This document shows positions 9,333 through 18,841 of a stretch of 64,000 nt of DNA, one piece after another; within the stretch, counting starts at the first letter, position 1, and each line of letters opens with the position of its first letter. Below the pieces are notes generated by a model. The model worked only from the letters and a program-made list of their open reading frames with translations, made no database searches and had not been told where the DNA came from. The stretch comes from Caballeronia sp. TF1N1. GTDB taxonomy: Bacteria > Pseudomonadota > Gammaproteobacteria > Burkholderiales > Burkholderiaceae. The DNA is taken from positions 992,001 through 1,056,000 of the forward strand of contig NZ_CP084628.1 of assembly GCF_022878925.1 (NCBI RefSeq), written 5' to 3'. The position numbers were made by a program, and so were the translations under genes.

Positions 9333-10610
9333 CTACAGGCGCAAGTCGCTTGCGTCGGCGGGAAGAACGTATTTCAGATCGTAGACGACGTGTTGCTCCT
9401 TGCCGTAGGCATGCAGCGCGGCCGCGCCCATTTCCGTGAATTGCCGGTGCGATACCGCCACGACGATCGCGTCGTACACGCCCTTGGCAGGCTCTTCCAC
9501 GGGCTGGATGCCGTATTCGTGGAACGCGTCTTCGCGTGAGATCCACGGGTCGTAGACATCGACATTCGTGCCGTATTGCGTGAGTTCAGTGACGATGTCC
9601 ACCACACGCGAGTTGCGCATGTCCGGACAGTTCTCCTTGAACGCGAGTCCCATGACGAGCACGCGCGCGCCGGGAATATAGATGCGCGCACGCGTCATCG
9701 CCTTGACGAGTTGCGAGACCGCATACGTGCCCATGCTGTCGTTCAGGCGCCGTCCGGCGAGAATGATTTCCGGGTTGTAGCCGATCGACTGCGCCATGTG
9801 CGTTAGGTAATACGGGTCCACGCCGATGCAGTGACCGCCCACGAGTCCGGGCCTGAAGTTCAGGAAGTTCCATTTCGTGCCGGCGGCGAGCAGCACGGCT
9901 TCGGTGTCGATACCCATCTTGTTGAAGATGATCGACAACTCGTTGACGAGCGCGATGTTCACGTCGCGCTGTGTGTTCTCGATTGCCTTTGCCGCTTCTG
10001 CCACGCGAATGCTCGCGGCCTTGTGCGTGCCGGCGGTGATGATCTGTCTGTAGAGTTCATCCACGGCTTCGGCCACTTCGGGGGTGGACCCGGAAGTCAC
10101 TTTCTTGATGTCCGGCAAGCGATGCAGCTTGTCGCCCGGGTTGATCCGCTCGGGGCTGTAGCCCGCGAAGAAATCGACATTGAAGCGCAAGCCCGACACG
10201 CGTTCGAGCTCGGGCACGCACTCCTCCTCGGTCACGCCCGGATATACGGTCGATTCATAGATCACCACGTCGCCCGGTTTGAGCGCGCCGCCTATCGTTT
10301 CGCTTGCGCGCAGCAGCATGCCGAGGTCGGGGCGCTTGTGCCGGTCGATCGGCGTCGGCACCGTGGCGATGAACACGGTGCAATCCTTGAGCGCTTCGGG
10401 ATCGTCGGTGAATGCAAGCGATTGCGCCGCATGCAACTCGTCGTCGCCGACTTCCAGCGTGGCGTCGTGTCCTTCGCGCAACGAGTCGATGCGATGACGG
10501 TTCACGTCGAAGCCGACTACCGCGTGATGCTTGCTGAACTCCACCGCGAGGGGCAGGCCGACATAGCCCAGCCCGATGACGGCGATCTTCTGGTCCGTGA
10601 GCGAACGCAT
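9333..10610 (-). CDS. tviB: UDP-N-acetylglucosamine 6-dehydrogenase (TviB/WbpA family)
   Basis: 425 aa from ATG at 10610, preceded by GGAG at good spacing; an upstream in-frame start at 10640 has no such site. N-terminal Rossmann motif [17 protein letters not shown], catalytic Cys in the [17 protein letters not shown] block, and a C-terminus [16 protein letters not shown] close to that of Vi-antigen TviB. It oxidises C6 of UDP-GlcNAc twice with NAD+ to give UDP-GlcNAcA. Directly followed by tviC, its expected partner. A plain UDP-glucose dehydrogenase is less likely because of the TviB-like C-terminus and partner. Confidence 0.9.
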   Translation of the reverse strand: MRSLTDQKIAVIGLGYVGLPLAVEFSKHHAVVGFDVNRHRIDSLREGHDATLEVGDDELHAAQSLAFTDDPEALKDCTVFIATVPTPIDRHKRPDLGMLLRASETIGGALKPGDVVIYESTVYPGVTEEECVPELERVSGLRFNVDFFAGYSPERINPGDKLHRLPDIKKVTSGSTPEVAEAVDELYRQIITAGTHKAASIRVAEAAKAIENTQRDVNIALVNELSIIFNKMGIDTEAVLLAAGTKWNFLNFRPGLVGGHCIGVDPYYLTHMAQSIGYNPEIILAGRRLNDSMGTYAVSQLVKAMTRARIYIPGARVLVMGLAFKENCPDMRNSRVVDIVTELTQYGTNVDVYDPWISREDAFHEYGIQPVEEPAKGVYDAIVVAVSHRQFTEMGAAALHAYGKEQHVVYDLKYVLPADASDLRL

Positions 10611-10689
10611 TGAGGTGTCTCCAGTCTCGAAGCAACGCAAGGTTGCGTTGGGTTACCGCATATCCGTTAAAGCCGGATGTCCTCTCGCT

Positions 10690-12936
10690 TCAGTCGGGCG
10701 CCGACTCGTAGTTATGCGCGACATAAGCGCTGCTGCCGTAGCGCCCCGCGAGCGCGGTATTGGCGGTATGCAATGCGACGCTGTTGAGCAGCACGCCCGT
10801 CACGCGTGCGCCGGTTTGATTGAGGCGCTTGATCGATTCCTTGATTTCACCGACGCGCGTCTGCCCGTAAGACGAAACCAGAAAGATGCTGCCTGCGGCC
10901 GGCGCAATGGCGCCTGCATCGGATACGGCGAGCACGGCCGGCGCGTCGACCAGCACGATGTCGTAGGCCTTCGATGCCTCGTCGATCACTTCGCGATACT
11001 TCGCTCGCAGAAGCAGTTCGGCCGGCGTCGACGGATAAGGACCGCCTTGCAGCACATCGAGGTTCGGAAACACCTGGCGATTCACGGTGGCCTCAAGCGT
11101 GCGGTTGCCCGCCAGCATGTCGGCGAGACCCGGTCCCGGATCGAGCCCGAACTGCTTGTGCAGATAACCCTTGCGCAAGTCGGCGTCGATCAGGAGCACG
11201 CGCGTGCCGCCCGAAGCCAGCACGGTGGCGAGGTTCGCCGAAAGGAACGACTTGCCCACGCCCGGCAGCGGCCCGGCGATCATCACGACGTTGTTGCGCG
11301 CGCCGACCAGCGTGAATTGCAACGCGGAGCGCAGGATGCGCAGCGCCTCCACGGTCGGATCCTTCGGGAACTGCGCGGCGAGCACGGCCTGACGCGGCGC
11401 GGAACCACCGATGGCGGTCGTCAGCGCAGCTTGCCGCGCGCTCTTCGGAATGGTTGCGAATACGGAAAGGCCCGTCTCGATCTCGATCTCCTGCGTGTCC
11501 GTGACGCCACGGAAGACGCGATCCAGAAGCATCGCGAGTCCGATGCCGAAGAAGAGACCGAGCACGAGCGCGATGGCGAGCGCCAGTAGCTTGACTGGCT
11601 TGACCGGTTGTTCAGGCACGTCGGCGATATCGATCAGTTGCACCGATGCCGCCTTGCCCGCCTTGATGAGCATCATCTCTTCGATGTTGTTGCGCAGCGC
11701 CGTATAGAGATCGGTATTCACGCGCACGTTACGCAAGAGGCGCAGTGCGCCTTGCTCGGCCATCGGCATCGAGCGGGTGCGGTCGTTGAGTTTTTCGAGG
11801 AATTGCTGAGTCGCGGCGATCTGCCGGTCCACCGCGACTACACGCGGATGCGAAGGCGAGAAGGTCGTGGCGAGATCGTCGCGGGTATGGCGCAAGGCCA
11901 GCAGTTGCCCGTTGGCGTCGGCTGTCTGCTTGAGCAGCAGACGGTTGGCTTCGTCCGAATCGAGCAGCGAGTTGGCGTCGCGGTACGTGTTGTACGCGTT
12001 CTCCGCTTCTTCCATCTGTTGCTTGAGCACGGGCAACTGGCGCTGCAGATAAGTGAGCGAGTTCTCCGCGATCACCGCCTTGCGGTCGCCGTTGAGACGC
12101 ACATACTGCCGCCCGATCTCGTTGATGGTCGCGGCCACTTGCACGGGATCGGCGCTTTCCAGCGTCGCCTTCAGCACGCTCGACTTGTTGCCTTGTTCGC
12201 TGATCTTGAGCTGGTTTTGAATCGCGTCGATGGTCAATTGACGCGAGTAATGATTGACGTTGAAGCCGGCGCCAGGATTGCCCTTGAGCGAAGAGACGAA
12301 AAGCCTGACCGGCCCCTTGGCGGTTTGCGCTTCCAGAATCTCGCCCACCCTGCCCGTCACGGGCGCGCCGAGCGCCGGGTGGCCGAGCGTGTATTCGCCG
12401 TCGCTGCCGGCCGTGAGCAAAAAGTTCTGGCCTTCGAGCGAGCGCGGCACGTCGAAGTCCGTGACGCTGATGGATTCGTCGCCCCAGGTGTAATGGCCGA
12501 AGCCGAAGAGGCCCGGCTCGGATAGCGAGCCGTCGTGATGAACCAGACGGCTGCCGATGAAGGGCAGGCGCAACGGCCGCGCGCTGATATAGAGCTTGAG
12601 TGCGTCGACGGCGCGCGAGACGACGAGCTTCGAACCCAGCACCTGAATTTCGCCTTCAGCGGAAGAGCGGTCATCGAGTGTCGGCAACATATTGCTTAAA
12701 GGGTCGCCAGCGCGTGAATTGGAAACGTCCTTGTTGTCATCCACCTTGATGAGAATGGCGGATTGGAAAATCGGTGGACTTAGATAGGCATACGCGGCGC
12801 CAATCAATAGCGCGAGACAAACCACCGTGCTAATAAGAATGCGGTGGTTAATAATCGTATCAATCAGCGCAGCGAAAGGGATTTCGTCATCGGATTCAAC
12901 GCCGGCTTCTTCAGACGATTTATCACTCGCAATCAT
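10690..12936 (-). CDS. Polysaccharide co-polymerase / tyrosine autokinase (Wzc/BceF type)
   Basis: 748 aa inner-membrane protein. A Wzz domain lies at about residues 15-110 with TM1 (LISTVVCLALLIGAAYAYL), then a long periplasmic coiled-coil region and TM2 (VKLLALAIALVLGLFFGIGL, about 445-465). The cytoplasmic BY-kinase domain has Walker A around Lys562 (PLPGVGKS), Walker A' (VLLIDADLRKG) and Walker B (VLVDAPAVL). The C-terminal tail has Tyr residues (GRYGSSAYVAHNYE) as the autophosphorylation cluster. It controls polymer length and export. First gene of the minus-strand exopolysaccharide operon, 79 bases before tviB. No wza or polymerase gene is visible in this window, so they should lie elsewhere, possibly further left. 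Confidence 0.92.
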   Translation of the reverse strand: MIASDKSSEEAGVESDDEIPFAALIDTIINHRILISTVVCLALLIGAAYAYLSPPIFQSAILIKVDDNKDVSNSRAGDPLSNMLPTLDDRSSAEGEIQVLGSKLVVSRAVDALKLYISARPLRLPFIGSRLVHHDGSLSEPGLFGFGHYTWGDESISVTDFDVPRSLEGQNFLLTAGSDGEYTLGHPALGAPVTGRVGEILEAQTAKGPVRLFVSSLKGNPGAGFNVNHYSRQLTIDAIQNQLKISEQGNKSSVLKATLESADPVQVAATINEIGRQYVRLNGDRKAVIAENSLTYLQRQLPVLKQQMEEAENAYNTYRDANSLLDSDEANRLLLKQTADANGQLLALRHTRDDLATTFSPSHPRVVAVDRQIAATQQFLEKLNDRTRSMPMAEQGALRLLRNVRVNTDLYTALRNNIEEMMLIKAGKAASVQLIDIADVPEQPVKPVKLLALAIALVLGLFFGIGLAMLLDRVFRGVTDTQEIEIETGLSVFATIPKSARQAALTTAIGGSAPRQAVLAAQFPKDPTVEALRILRSALQFTLVGARNNVVMIAGPLPGVGKSFLSANLATVLASGGTRVLLIDADLRKGYLHKQFGLDPGPGLADMLAGNRTLEATVNRQVFPNLDVLQGGPYPSTPAELLLRAKYREVIDEASKAYDIVLVDAPAVLAVSDAGAIAPAAGSIFLVSSYGQTRVGEIKESIKRLNQTGARVTGVLLNSVALHTANTALAGRYGSSAYVAHNYESAPD

Positions 12937-13399
12937 GTGAGCAGATCCCGAATCTTATGGTTAATTCAAACGAGGCTTGAAGACGACATGCTGGTAACGG
13001 CCTGCCGAGCCGTCTCGCGAAGGTGCCGCCGATCGATATGGACCGTGAGAGAGGCGAGGATTGTGCGTGTCGCAACCGTATCAGCGGGTAGGTTGCTGGT
13101 ATGCGCGGAAGCCCACATATCCAATCGTGGTGCATGCCAGCCTTCAAAAATTCATGCGGATTCCTGAAGGCGATTATCTGGCTTGGTGTTTCCCGGTGAA
13201 TGGCTTGTGACAAGCCGGAGAAAATCAGTATTGGGATTTACACGTACAAGCCTGATTGCGTGATTATCTTCAGGCGAATTTATAAGGCTTTGATAAGCGT
13301 AATGACTTGTTCAGATTTAATACGCTATACAAACCCGCGCCAATTTGTTTTTGATTAGGGAAAACCAGTGTCGGGAATAGCGGACTGAAAGTCGATGCG
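12937..13399. other. Promoter-bearing intergenic region upstream of the exopolysaccharide operon
   Basis: About 460 bases without a credible gene. The part at 13217-13370 is AT-rich and is the probable promoter region for the minus-strand operon starting at 12936, leaving a long leader. A 15-base perfect palindrome (arms 13202-13208 and 13210-13216) could be an operator. No -35/-10 pair could be fixed with confidence. Confidence 0.45.
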
Positions 13400-13434
13400 C
13401 TTGGGCATCGACCTGGTTCCAGTCGATGCCCAAG
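13400..13434 (-). terminator. Hairpin after the NodT efflux gene
   Basis: A perfect 13-bp stem (13400-13412 with 13422-13434) and a 9-base loop lie 8 bases downstream of the minus-strand stop at 13443. The T-tract on the minus strand is weak, so this may be a rho-independent terminator or an RNA-stabilising hairpin. The stem core recurs a third time at 13391-13398 and could form an alternative fold. Confidence 0.55.
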
Positions 13435-13442
13435 GAGCACGA

Positions 13443-14942
13443 TTACTTACCCCCGGCCCCCACCGCCACTTCTTCATCGCGTTCCCATCCGCCGCCAAGC
13501 GCAAGAAACAGCGTGACCTGATCCTGCGCAACCTGCGCTTCGGCCGCTGCCACTTGCGCGGCGACGCTCGTCAAGGTGCGCGTGGCGTCGAGATCCGAGA
13601 GAAAGGATTCGCGTCCCGCCGAATACAGCCGATGCGTTTCATCGGCCGATTCGACCGCCGACTTGTACGCGGTGCGCAACGCGTCGGCGCGCGTGGTGTC
13701 GGACGCGTAGTTCGCAAGCGCGCTTTGCGTTTCGCGCAGCGCGTTGAGCACGACGCCGTCGAAATGCGCGAGCGCGCCGCCGGATGCCGCCTCGGCCTGG
13801 CGCACGCGCGCACGCTGACCGTTGATCGGAAAGTTCCAGTTGATGAGCGGACCGAAAGCCCACCGGTTGGTCGAGGCGCCGAGCAAGTCTTCGGCAACGC
13901 CCACCGACCCGACCGATGCCCCGAAACTCACCGATGGATAAAGCGCCGCCGTCGCCACGCCGATACGCGCCGTCGATGCCGCCAGTTGCCGCTCCGCCTG
14001 CCGCACGTCGGGTCGGCGTCTGAGCAGCGCCGCGCCGTCGCCGACCGGAATCGGCTGCCGCACATGCGGCGCCTTCTTGCAGGCGAGCGTGGCACGCGGC
14101 AATTGCGCGGCAGGACGCGCGAGCAGCATGGCGAGCCGATACTGCGCCACGCGGCGACGCGCCACATAACGCGGGATGTCGGCGGCGAGCGTGTCGGACT
14201 GCGTTTGTCCGCGCGTGACCTCGGACTGATTGCCACGGCCTGCATCGCGCAGACGCTGCGAAAGCGTCACACGCTGCTTCTGCAAGGACAGCGATCGTTG
14301 CGCGATGCCGAGCTCTTCGGCGGCCGCGCACGAATCGACATACGCGCGCACGACATCGGCGACCACGGTGATGCGCGCGAGATCGAGCGCGGCTTCGATG
14401 GCTTCGTCATCGGCATTGGCGGCTTCGACACCGCGCTTGAGCTTGCCGAAGAGATCGAATTCATAGGAGACGCTCAGGTCGAGCACGCCTTCATTGACGA
14501 CCGGAAGCTTTTCGGTCAGCAGATACTGCTCCGCCGATTCCTGCGCGCGCTGAAACCCCACCGACGACTTGGACGAGAAGCCGCCTTGCTGATTGGCGAA
14601 TTCCACTTCGGCGCGCGAACGCGCGAGATTCGCCGCCGCCACGCGCAGATCGGAATTCGAAAGCAGCGCTTCGTTGACGAGCTCGTCGAGCGCGGGATCG
14701 TCGTAGAGACGCCACCACTTCGCGGGCACCGTGCCTTGCGTGACGGGCGCTCGATCGGCTCCATCGATGGCGGCATTCGCGTAGTCCCGGTTGACGACCG
14801 CGCCGTCGGGCAGCTTGTAATTCGGCCCGACGGTCATGCAGCCGGCAAGCGCGAGCGTCGAAGCAAGAAGCGTGAGGCCGCAGCGCTTGAGCAGCTTGGG
14901 ACGCTTGGGTCGCTTAGGCATCGAGATGACGCGGTGTTTCAT
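13443..14942 (-). CDS. Efflux outer-membrane lipoprotein, NodT/OprM family
   Basis: 499 aa. The N-terminus has a basic start, hydrophobic segment and lipobox LALAGC, then MTVGPNYKLP, the usual start of mature NodT-family channels. Two repeated OEP domains follow, rich in coiled-coil Ala/Arg/Glu sequence, as expected of a trimeric TolC-like tunnel. The gene overlaps the HlyD stop by 4 bases (14939-14942) and is last in the MarR-FUSC-DUF1656-HlyD-NodT operon, so it is the outer-membrane exit for that pump. An internal ATG at codon 8 (MPKRPKRP) is an alternative start. Confidence 0.9.
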   Translation of the reverse strand: MKHRVISMPKRPKRPKLLKRCGLTLLASTLALAGCMTVGPNYKLPDGAVVNRDYANAAIDGADRAPVTQGTVPAKWWRLYDDPALDELVNEALLSNSDLRVAAANLARSRAEVEFANQQGGFSSKSSVGFQRAQESAEQYLLTEKLPVVNEGVLDLSVSYEFDLFGKLKRGVEAANADDEAIEAALDLARITVVADVVRAYVDSCAAAEELGIAQRSLSLQKQRVTLSQRLRDAGRGNQSEVTRGQTQSDTLAADIPRYVARRRVAQYRLAMLLARPAAQLPRATLACKKAPHVRQPIPVGDGAALLRRRPDVRQAERQLAASTARIGVATAALYPSVSFGASVGSVGVAEDLLGASTNRWAFGPLINWNFPINGQRARVRQAEAASGGALAHFDGVVLNALRETQSALANYASDTTRADALRTAYKSAVESADETHRLYSAGRESFLSDLDATRTLTSVAAQVAAAEAQVAQDQVTLFLALGGGWERDEEVAVGAGGK

Positions 14943-15916
14943 CGCGAAGCACCCGAAGCACCCGAAGCCGCATGCGCCGCCACCGGCGATGCAGGCGCGG
15001 TGGCCTGAGCGGGCACGGTGTTCGAAGCGGGCCGCGCGCCGACCGTCGGGCCGATGCCGCGTACCGAAACCGTCGCCGTGCGTCCCGCGATCATGCGGAA
15101 ATCGGCGGGAATCTCATCGAGCGTCACGCGCACGGGGATGCGCTGCGCGAGTCGCACCCAGCTGAACGCAGGGTTCACGTTCGGCAGAAGACTCGAGCTT
15201 TGCTGACGATCGCGATCCTCGATTGCCGCCACGATGCTCTGCACATGACCGCGCAGCAGATTCGGCTCGCCCATCACCTTGATATCCACCGGTTGGCCGA
15301 TGTCGATGCCATGCAGCTTGGTCTCTTCGAAGTAACCATCGACGCGGAAGGAGTTCATATCGACCACGGACAGCACGGCGCGGCCCGAGGCGACGTATTC
15401 GCCGACTTTCGGCGCGCGGTCGTTGAGATAACCGTCGACCGGGCTCAGCACTTCGGTGCGCTGCAGATTGAGCCGCGCGGTATCGATGGCGACGTCGGCA
15501 TCCGCGAGCGCGGCAGCGGCCTGTTCGACGCGCGAATGCGTTTCTTCCACGACCTCGCGCGCAACGAGATTGCCGAGCGAGCGATTGCGCACGTCCTCGC
15601 GCTTCGCCTGATCGAGCGTGGCGCGGCGTTGTTGCGCGGCGGCTTGCGCGTTGCGCAGTGCGAGCGTGTAGCGCGCCTGATCGATCACGAAGAGCACGTC
15701 GCCGCGTTTGACTTGCTGATTGTCGACGACCTTGACATCGGTGATGAGACCGGCCACGTCCGGCGCGACCTGAATGACGTCGGCGCGCACGTGGCCATCG
15801 CGCGTCCAGGGCGCGAACATGTAGTAATCGACCAGCTTCCACAGGACCGCGCCTGCAATTGCGACGACGATGAGCGTGAGCAGAATCTGCCCGACGGAGA
15901 ACCAGGTTTTTTTCAC
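14939..15916 (-). CDS. HlyD-family periplasmic adaptor (AaeA/EmrA-like)
   Basis: 325 aa from GTG at 15916, whose bases overlap the DUF1656 stop (GTGA). Residues 8-30 form an N-terminal membrane anchor (SVGQILLTLIVVAIAGAVLW), followed by a biotinyl-lipoyl half (APWTRDGHVRADVIQVAPDV), a helical hairpin (about 80-150) and a beta-barrel region with SFRVDGYFEETKLHGIDIGQ. This is the pattern of adaptors that join an inner-membrane aromatic-acid pump to a TolC-like channel. The Ala-rich last 30 residues look disordered. Confidence 0.9.
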   Translation of the reverse strand: MKKTWFSVGQILLTLIVVAIAGAVLWKLVDYYMFAPWTRDGHVRADVIQVAPDVAGLITDVKVVDNQQVKRGDVLFVIDQARYTLALRNAQAAAQQRRATLDQAKREDVRNRSLGNLVAREVVEETHSRVEQAAAALADADVAIDTARLNLQRTEVLSPVDGYLNDRAPKVGEYVASGRAVLSVVDMNSFRVDGYFEETKLHGIDIGQPVDIKVMGEPNLLRGHVQSIVAAIEDRDRQQSSSLLPNVNPAFSWVRLAQRIPVRVTLDEIPADFRMIAGRTATVSVRGIGPTVGARPASNTVPAQATAPASPVAAHAASGASGASR

Positions 15917-16122
15917 GGGATGAGCCGATGCGAAACGACGACGACAAGCCCCAGCACCAAGACGTAGATGCCGAGATCGAAAACGGAGCGATGCCACACG
16001 AAACGATAGAAGCCCACGCGTGCGAGCACCGTGCGAATCACGAGGTTCACCAGATAAGCGATGAACATGAGCACGAGCACGGCGGGCACGAAGACGCCGA
16101 GAATATCGATTTCGCCGATCAT
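15913..16122 (-). CDS. DUF1656 (AaeX-like) small membrane protein
   Basis: 69 aa from ATG at 16122. Two hydrophobic segments, ILGVFVPAVLVLMFIAYLVN and LGIYVLVLGLVVVVSHRL, with the family pattern FYRFVWHRSVFDLGIYV between them. It lies 34 bases after the FUSC gene and overlaps hlyD. DUF1656 members always accompany FUSC/HlyD aromatic-acid efflux systems, but their exact role is not known. Start chosen because this is the only ATG giving the family length. Confidence 0.88.
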   Translation of the reverse strand: MIGEIDILGVFVPAVLVLMFIAYLVNLVIRTVLARVGFYRFVWHRSVFDLGIYVLVLGLVVVVSHRLIP

Positions 16123-16156
16123 GCGAGTCGATCCGAAGAGAGCGTTCGAGACGGCA

Positions 16157-18259
16157 TCACGCGGGTTCCTGACGTTCGTTGGCGGGTTTATCGACAGCGG
16201 GCGGATGCAGCGAAAGCCGGATGCCGACGAGCGCATGCAGCGTATCGCGCAACGAACGCTCGCCGCGCGACGCGACGGGCGCGGCTTCTTCCGCGACGCT
16301 GTTGGCCGCCACGACTTGCCGCGCGGCGGCGTCGATGGTCTGAATGAGCGTGCCCGGTACCGGCTGACGCGCGCGCCGTTCGAGGCAATGCTGGAAATAC
16401 TGGCGAACGCCGGCGAGTACATCGTCGATGGACGATTGCACTTCCACCGACATCTTGCGGCGCGCGCGGCGCAGATCGAGCGCGTTGAGCGCCACGCGAA
16501 AATCGCGGAAACTTTCGATGGACGGATGCCGGTGCGCATCCGTTGCGGCGAGACGCGGCAGCACCTGCATCAGCCGGTCGAGCATGCGCGAGTAGAAGTT
16601 GCGCTGGTCGTGAAAGGCTTCGGGCAAGGTGCTCCTGACGATATCGCGCCACGCCGAGCGCGTGAGCCGCGCGACGGCCAGTTCCGCGCCGAAGGGCCGC
16701 GTTACGCGCGTCCAGACGAAGGCGAACAGAAGTCCCGCGACGCCTGCCAGATTGCTGTTGAGAAACACGAAGAAGTCCGCTTCGTAGGCGCTTTGGATGC
16801 TGATGAAGGTCGCCGTGTTGACGGCCACGAGCATGGTGACGAGATTGAAGCGCGGCCGCGGAATCAGCGTGCCGATGATCAGGAACGGTATCGCGAAGAT
16901 CAACACGAGCATGGCGAAGTCGTGCACGTGCGGCAGCACCGCGAACACATAGAGACCGGCCAGCACCACGCTCATGCAGGTGGCGAGAAAGAACGCGAAC
17001 ACTTGGGGCGCGGGTTCGTCGAGCGCCGCGAAGAAGCAGCAGGCGACAGCGGCGAGCGTCACGGCGCCGGCTCCGTCGTTCCAGCCTGATTCGATCCACA
17101 AGCCGCACGCGACGATGATCGCGCTGACCGCCACGCCCGTCGAGAAGAGCATCATGCCGCGATCGAAGAAGCGCGCGGTGCCGCCAAGACGCCAGTGACG
17201 AAAGCGCGGTTGCCATTCGTGAGTGTCGTTCAGGATGGCGAGGCGCAAACTGCGGATGTCCTGCCATACGTCGATGACTTGCGTGAGCCGCCAAAGCGCG
17301 CTGGAGAGCAACGCGCCGTTCTCGCTCGCAAGTCCTTCGGCGGATGGCCGCATGGCTTCGGCGCGGGCACGCAGCGCATCCGGCATGCGCGCGAAGGCTT
17401 CGACGGCGGTCGGCTCGGCGGAATCGGGCATGGGCGCGGCGACCCACGCAGCCACGTCTTGCAGCAGCGCCTGCAACTCCGGCGTGCCCGCGCCGCGTTT
17501 ATCGATCAGTTCGATGAGCGGGTCGGCCATCGACGAGATCAGCGGCAAGAAAATCTGCATGCGTCCTTGCAAGGCGCGCGCGCGGCTCACGATATCCGGC
17601 CGCGTATGGTCGTAAGTCAACTGGCTCAACAGCACTTCGAGGCCGTTGACCGTAGCGGCGAGCCGTTGCCGCGCCGCCGAGATGGCCGCCCCCGCGAGCC
17701 GCCCGGAGAGCGATTCGCTCGCGTAGAACGCGGCGTCGCGAAACCACGCGTCGGTGCGCTCGACGAGCGTCGGCGCGAGCCGGCTCGGAAACACCACGGA
17801 GCCGACGATGCTCGCCACCACGATGCCGAGCAGAATCTCTTCGGTGCGCGAGATCGCGAGATCGAACACGGTGGCCGGGTTCAACACGGAAGGCAGCGCG
17901 ATCAGCGGCAGCGTATAGCCCGCGAGCAGGAACACGTAGCTGCGCGCGGTGCGGTCGAACATGGAGAGAAAGAGCAGGGAGCCCGTCCATAGCGCGACGA
18001 TCACGCTGAACAGAAACGGCGACTCGACGAACGGCGGCACGATCAGCACCGCGCCCGCCGCGCCGATAGCCGTGCCGAGCGCGCGATACAAAGCTTTCGA
18101 GCGCGTCGCGCCGACGAACGGGTTCGAGACGATATAGACCGTGGCCATTGCCCAGTACGGGCGCGGCAGTTCGAGCGCGAGGCCGATATAAAGCGCGATC
18201 ATCGCGGCGGCGAAGGTCTTGCCGGAGAAGAGCCACTCGCGCGCGGACGGGAAGTTCAT
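16157..18259 (-). CDS. FUSC-family inner-membrane efflux protein (AaeB-like)
   Basis: 700 aa. Two sets of membrane segments, about residues 15-190 (from FAAAMIALYIGLALELPRPY) and 375-530 (from FFDRGMMLFSTGVAVSAIIV), each followed by a long cytoplasmic helical region. This duplicated layout is that of fusaric acid resistance and p-hydroxybenzoate (AaeB) pumps. The ATG overlaps the marR stop by 4 bases. With DUF1656, HlyD and NodT it makes a complete tripartite system, probably exporting an aromatic acid or weak-acid antimicrobial; the substrate is not readable from sequence. Confidence 0.9.
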   Translation of the reverse strand: MNFPSAREWLFSGKTFAAAMIALYIGLALELPRPYWAMATVYIVSNPFVGATRSKALYRALGTAIGAAGAVLIVPPFVESPFLFSVIVALWTGSLLFLSMFDRTARSYVFLLAGYTLPLIALPSVLNPATVFDLAISRTEEILLGIVVASIVGSVVFPSRLAPTLVERTDAWFRDAAFYASESLSGRLAGAAISAARQRLAATVNGLEVLLSQLTYDHTRPDIVSRARALQGRMQIFLPLISSMADPLIELIDKRGAGTPELQALLQDVAAWVAAPMPDSAEPTAVEAFARMPDALRARAEAMRPSAEGLASENGALLSSALWRLTQVIDVWQDIRSLRLAILNDTHEWQPRFRHWRLGGTARFFDRGMMLFSTGVAVSAIIVACGLWIESGWNDGAGAVTLAAVACCFFAALDEPAPQVFAFFLATCMSVVLAGLYVFAVLPHVHDFAMLVLIFAIPFLIIGTLIPRPRFNLVTMLVAVNTATFISIQSAYEADFFVFLNSNLAGVAGLLFAFVWTRVTRPFGAELAVARLTRSAWRDIVRSTLPEAFHDQRNFYSRMLDRLMQVLPRLAATDAHRHPSIESFRDFRVALNALDLRRARRKMSVEVQSSIDDVLAGVRQYFQHCLERRARQPVPGTLIQTIDAAARQVVAANSVAEEAAPVASRGERSLRDTLHALVGIRLSLHPPAVDKPANERQEPA

Positions 18260-18735
18260 GGCGTGCGCGCTCCGCTCTTGCCGTCATCGCGTGCGGGCAC
18301 GGTGTCGAGCGTGGCGCTGAACGCGTTGAGCACGCGCAGCGTGGTTTCGAGGTCCTCGCGGCTCACGCCCTTGAGCAGCCGCGCGCGCAGCGACATCAGG
18401 CGCTCTTCCATGCGCGCGGTGACGGCGCGGCCTTCGTCGGTGAGTGTGATGGTCTTGGCGCGCTTGTCTTCGGGGTCTTCGTCGCGCCGCACGAGTCCGG
18501 CCGCGCATAGCTGGTCGAGCAGACGCACGAGCGACGGTCCCTCGATACCGACATGCTCCGCGAGGGTCACTTGCCGCACGCTCTCACCGAGCCGGTTGGC
18601 CGTGAGCAGCGGAACCGCGCACGCTTCAGAGACGCCATAGGACGCGAGCACGCCATGACTCGTACGCCGCCAGCGCCGCGCGGCAAGTACGAGTGTGCTG
18701 CTGACGGAGCGGCGCAGAAGGTCGAGATGGCTCAT
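18256..18735 (-). CDS. MarR-family transcriptional regulator
   Basis: 159 aa. The winged helix spans about residues 55-105, with VTLAEHVGIEGPSLVRLLDQ as recognition region and DPEDKRAKTITLTDEGR as the wing, the MarR hallmark. First gene of the efflux operon and coupled to the FUSC gene by a 4-base overlap, so it most likely represses its own operon and releases DNA on binding a phenolic ligand. It diverges from the YoaK gene; the 106-base AT-rich spacer (18736-18841) would hold both promoters and its operator. Confidence 0.9.
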   Translation of the reverse strand: MSHLDLLRRSVSSTLVLAARRWRRTSHGVLASYGVSEACAVPLLTANRLGESVRQVTLAEHVGIEGPSLVRLLDQLCAAGLVRRDEDPEDKRAKTITLTDEGRAVTARMEERLMSLRARLLKGVSREDLETTLRVLNAFSATLDTVPARDDGKSGARTP

Positions 18736-18841
18736 GGGGCGCGATTATATCGGCAGTTTTATTCGTTAGCGTCCTATCGATCAAAAATATCGCGGCACGC
18801 TCGTGTTATCTTTTTTGTCTCTTCATCGCGCGGGAAACGTC

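Noticed and set aside
13395-15008. 537-codon plus-strand open frame opposite the NodT gene
   Set aside because: Shadow of a high-GC coding region with Arg-rich low-complexity translation; the NodT protein on the other strand has a lipobox and family motifs.
16188-17447. 419-codon minus-strand frame within the FUSC gene
   Set aside because: Out of frame with the FUSC protein and very Arg/Ala-rich; no start signal and no family match.
18736-18841. Search for a MarR operator between marR and the YoaK gene
   Set aside because: AT-rich with short CGAT/ATCG arms, but no inverted repeat long enough to stand out from chance.
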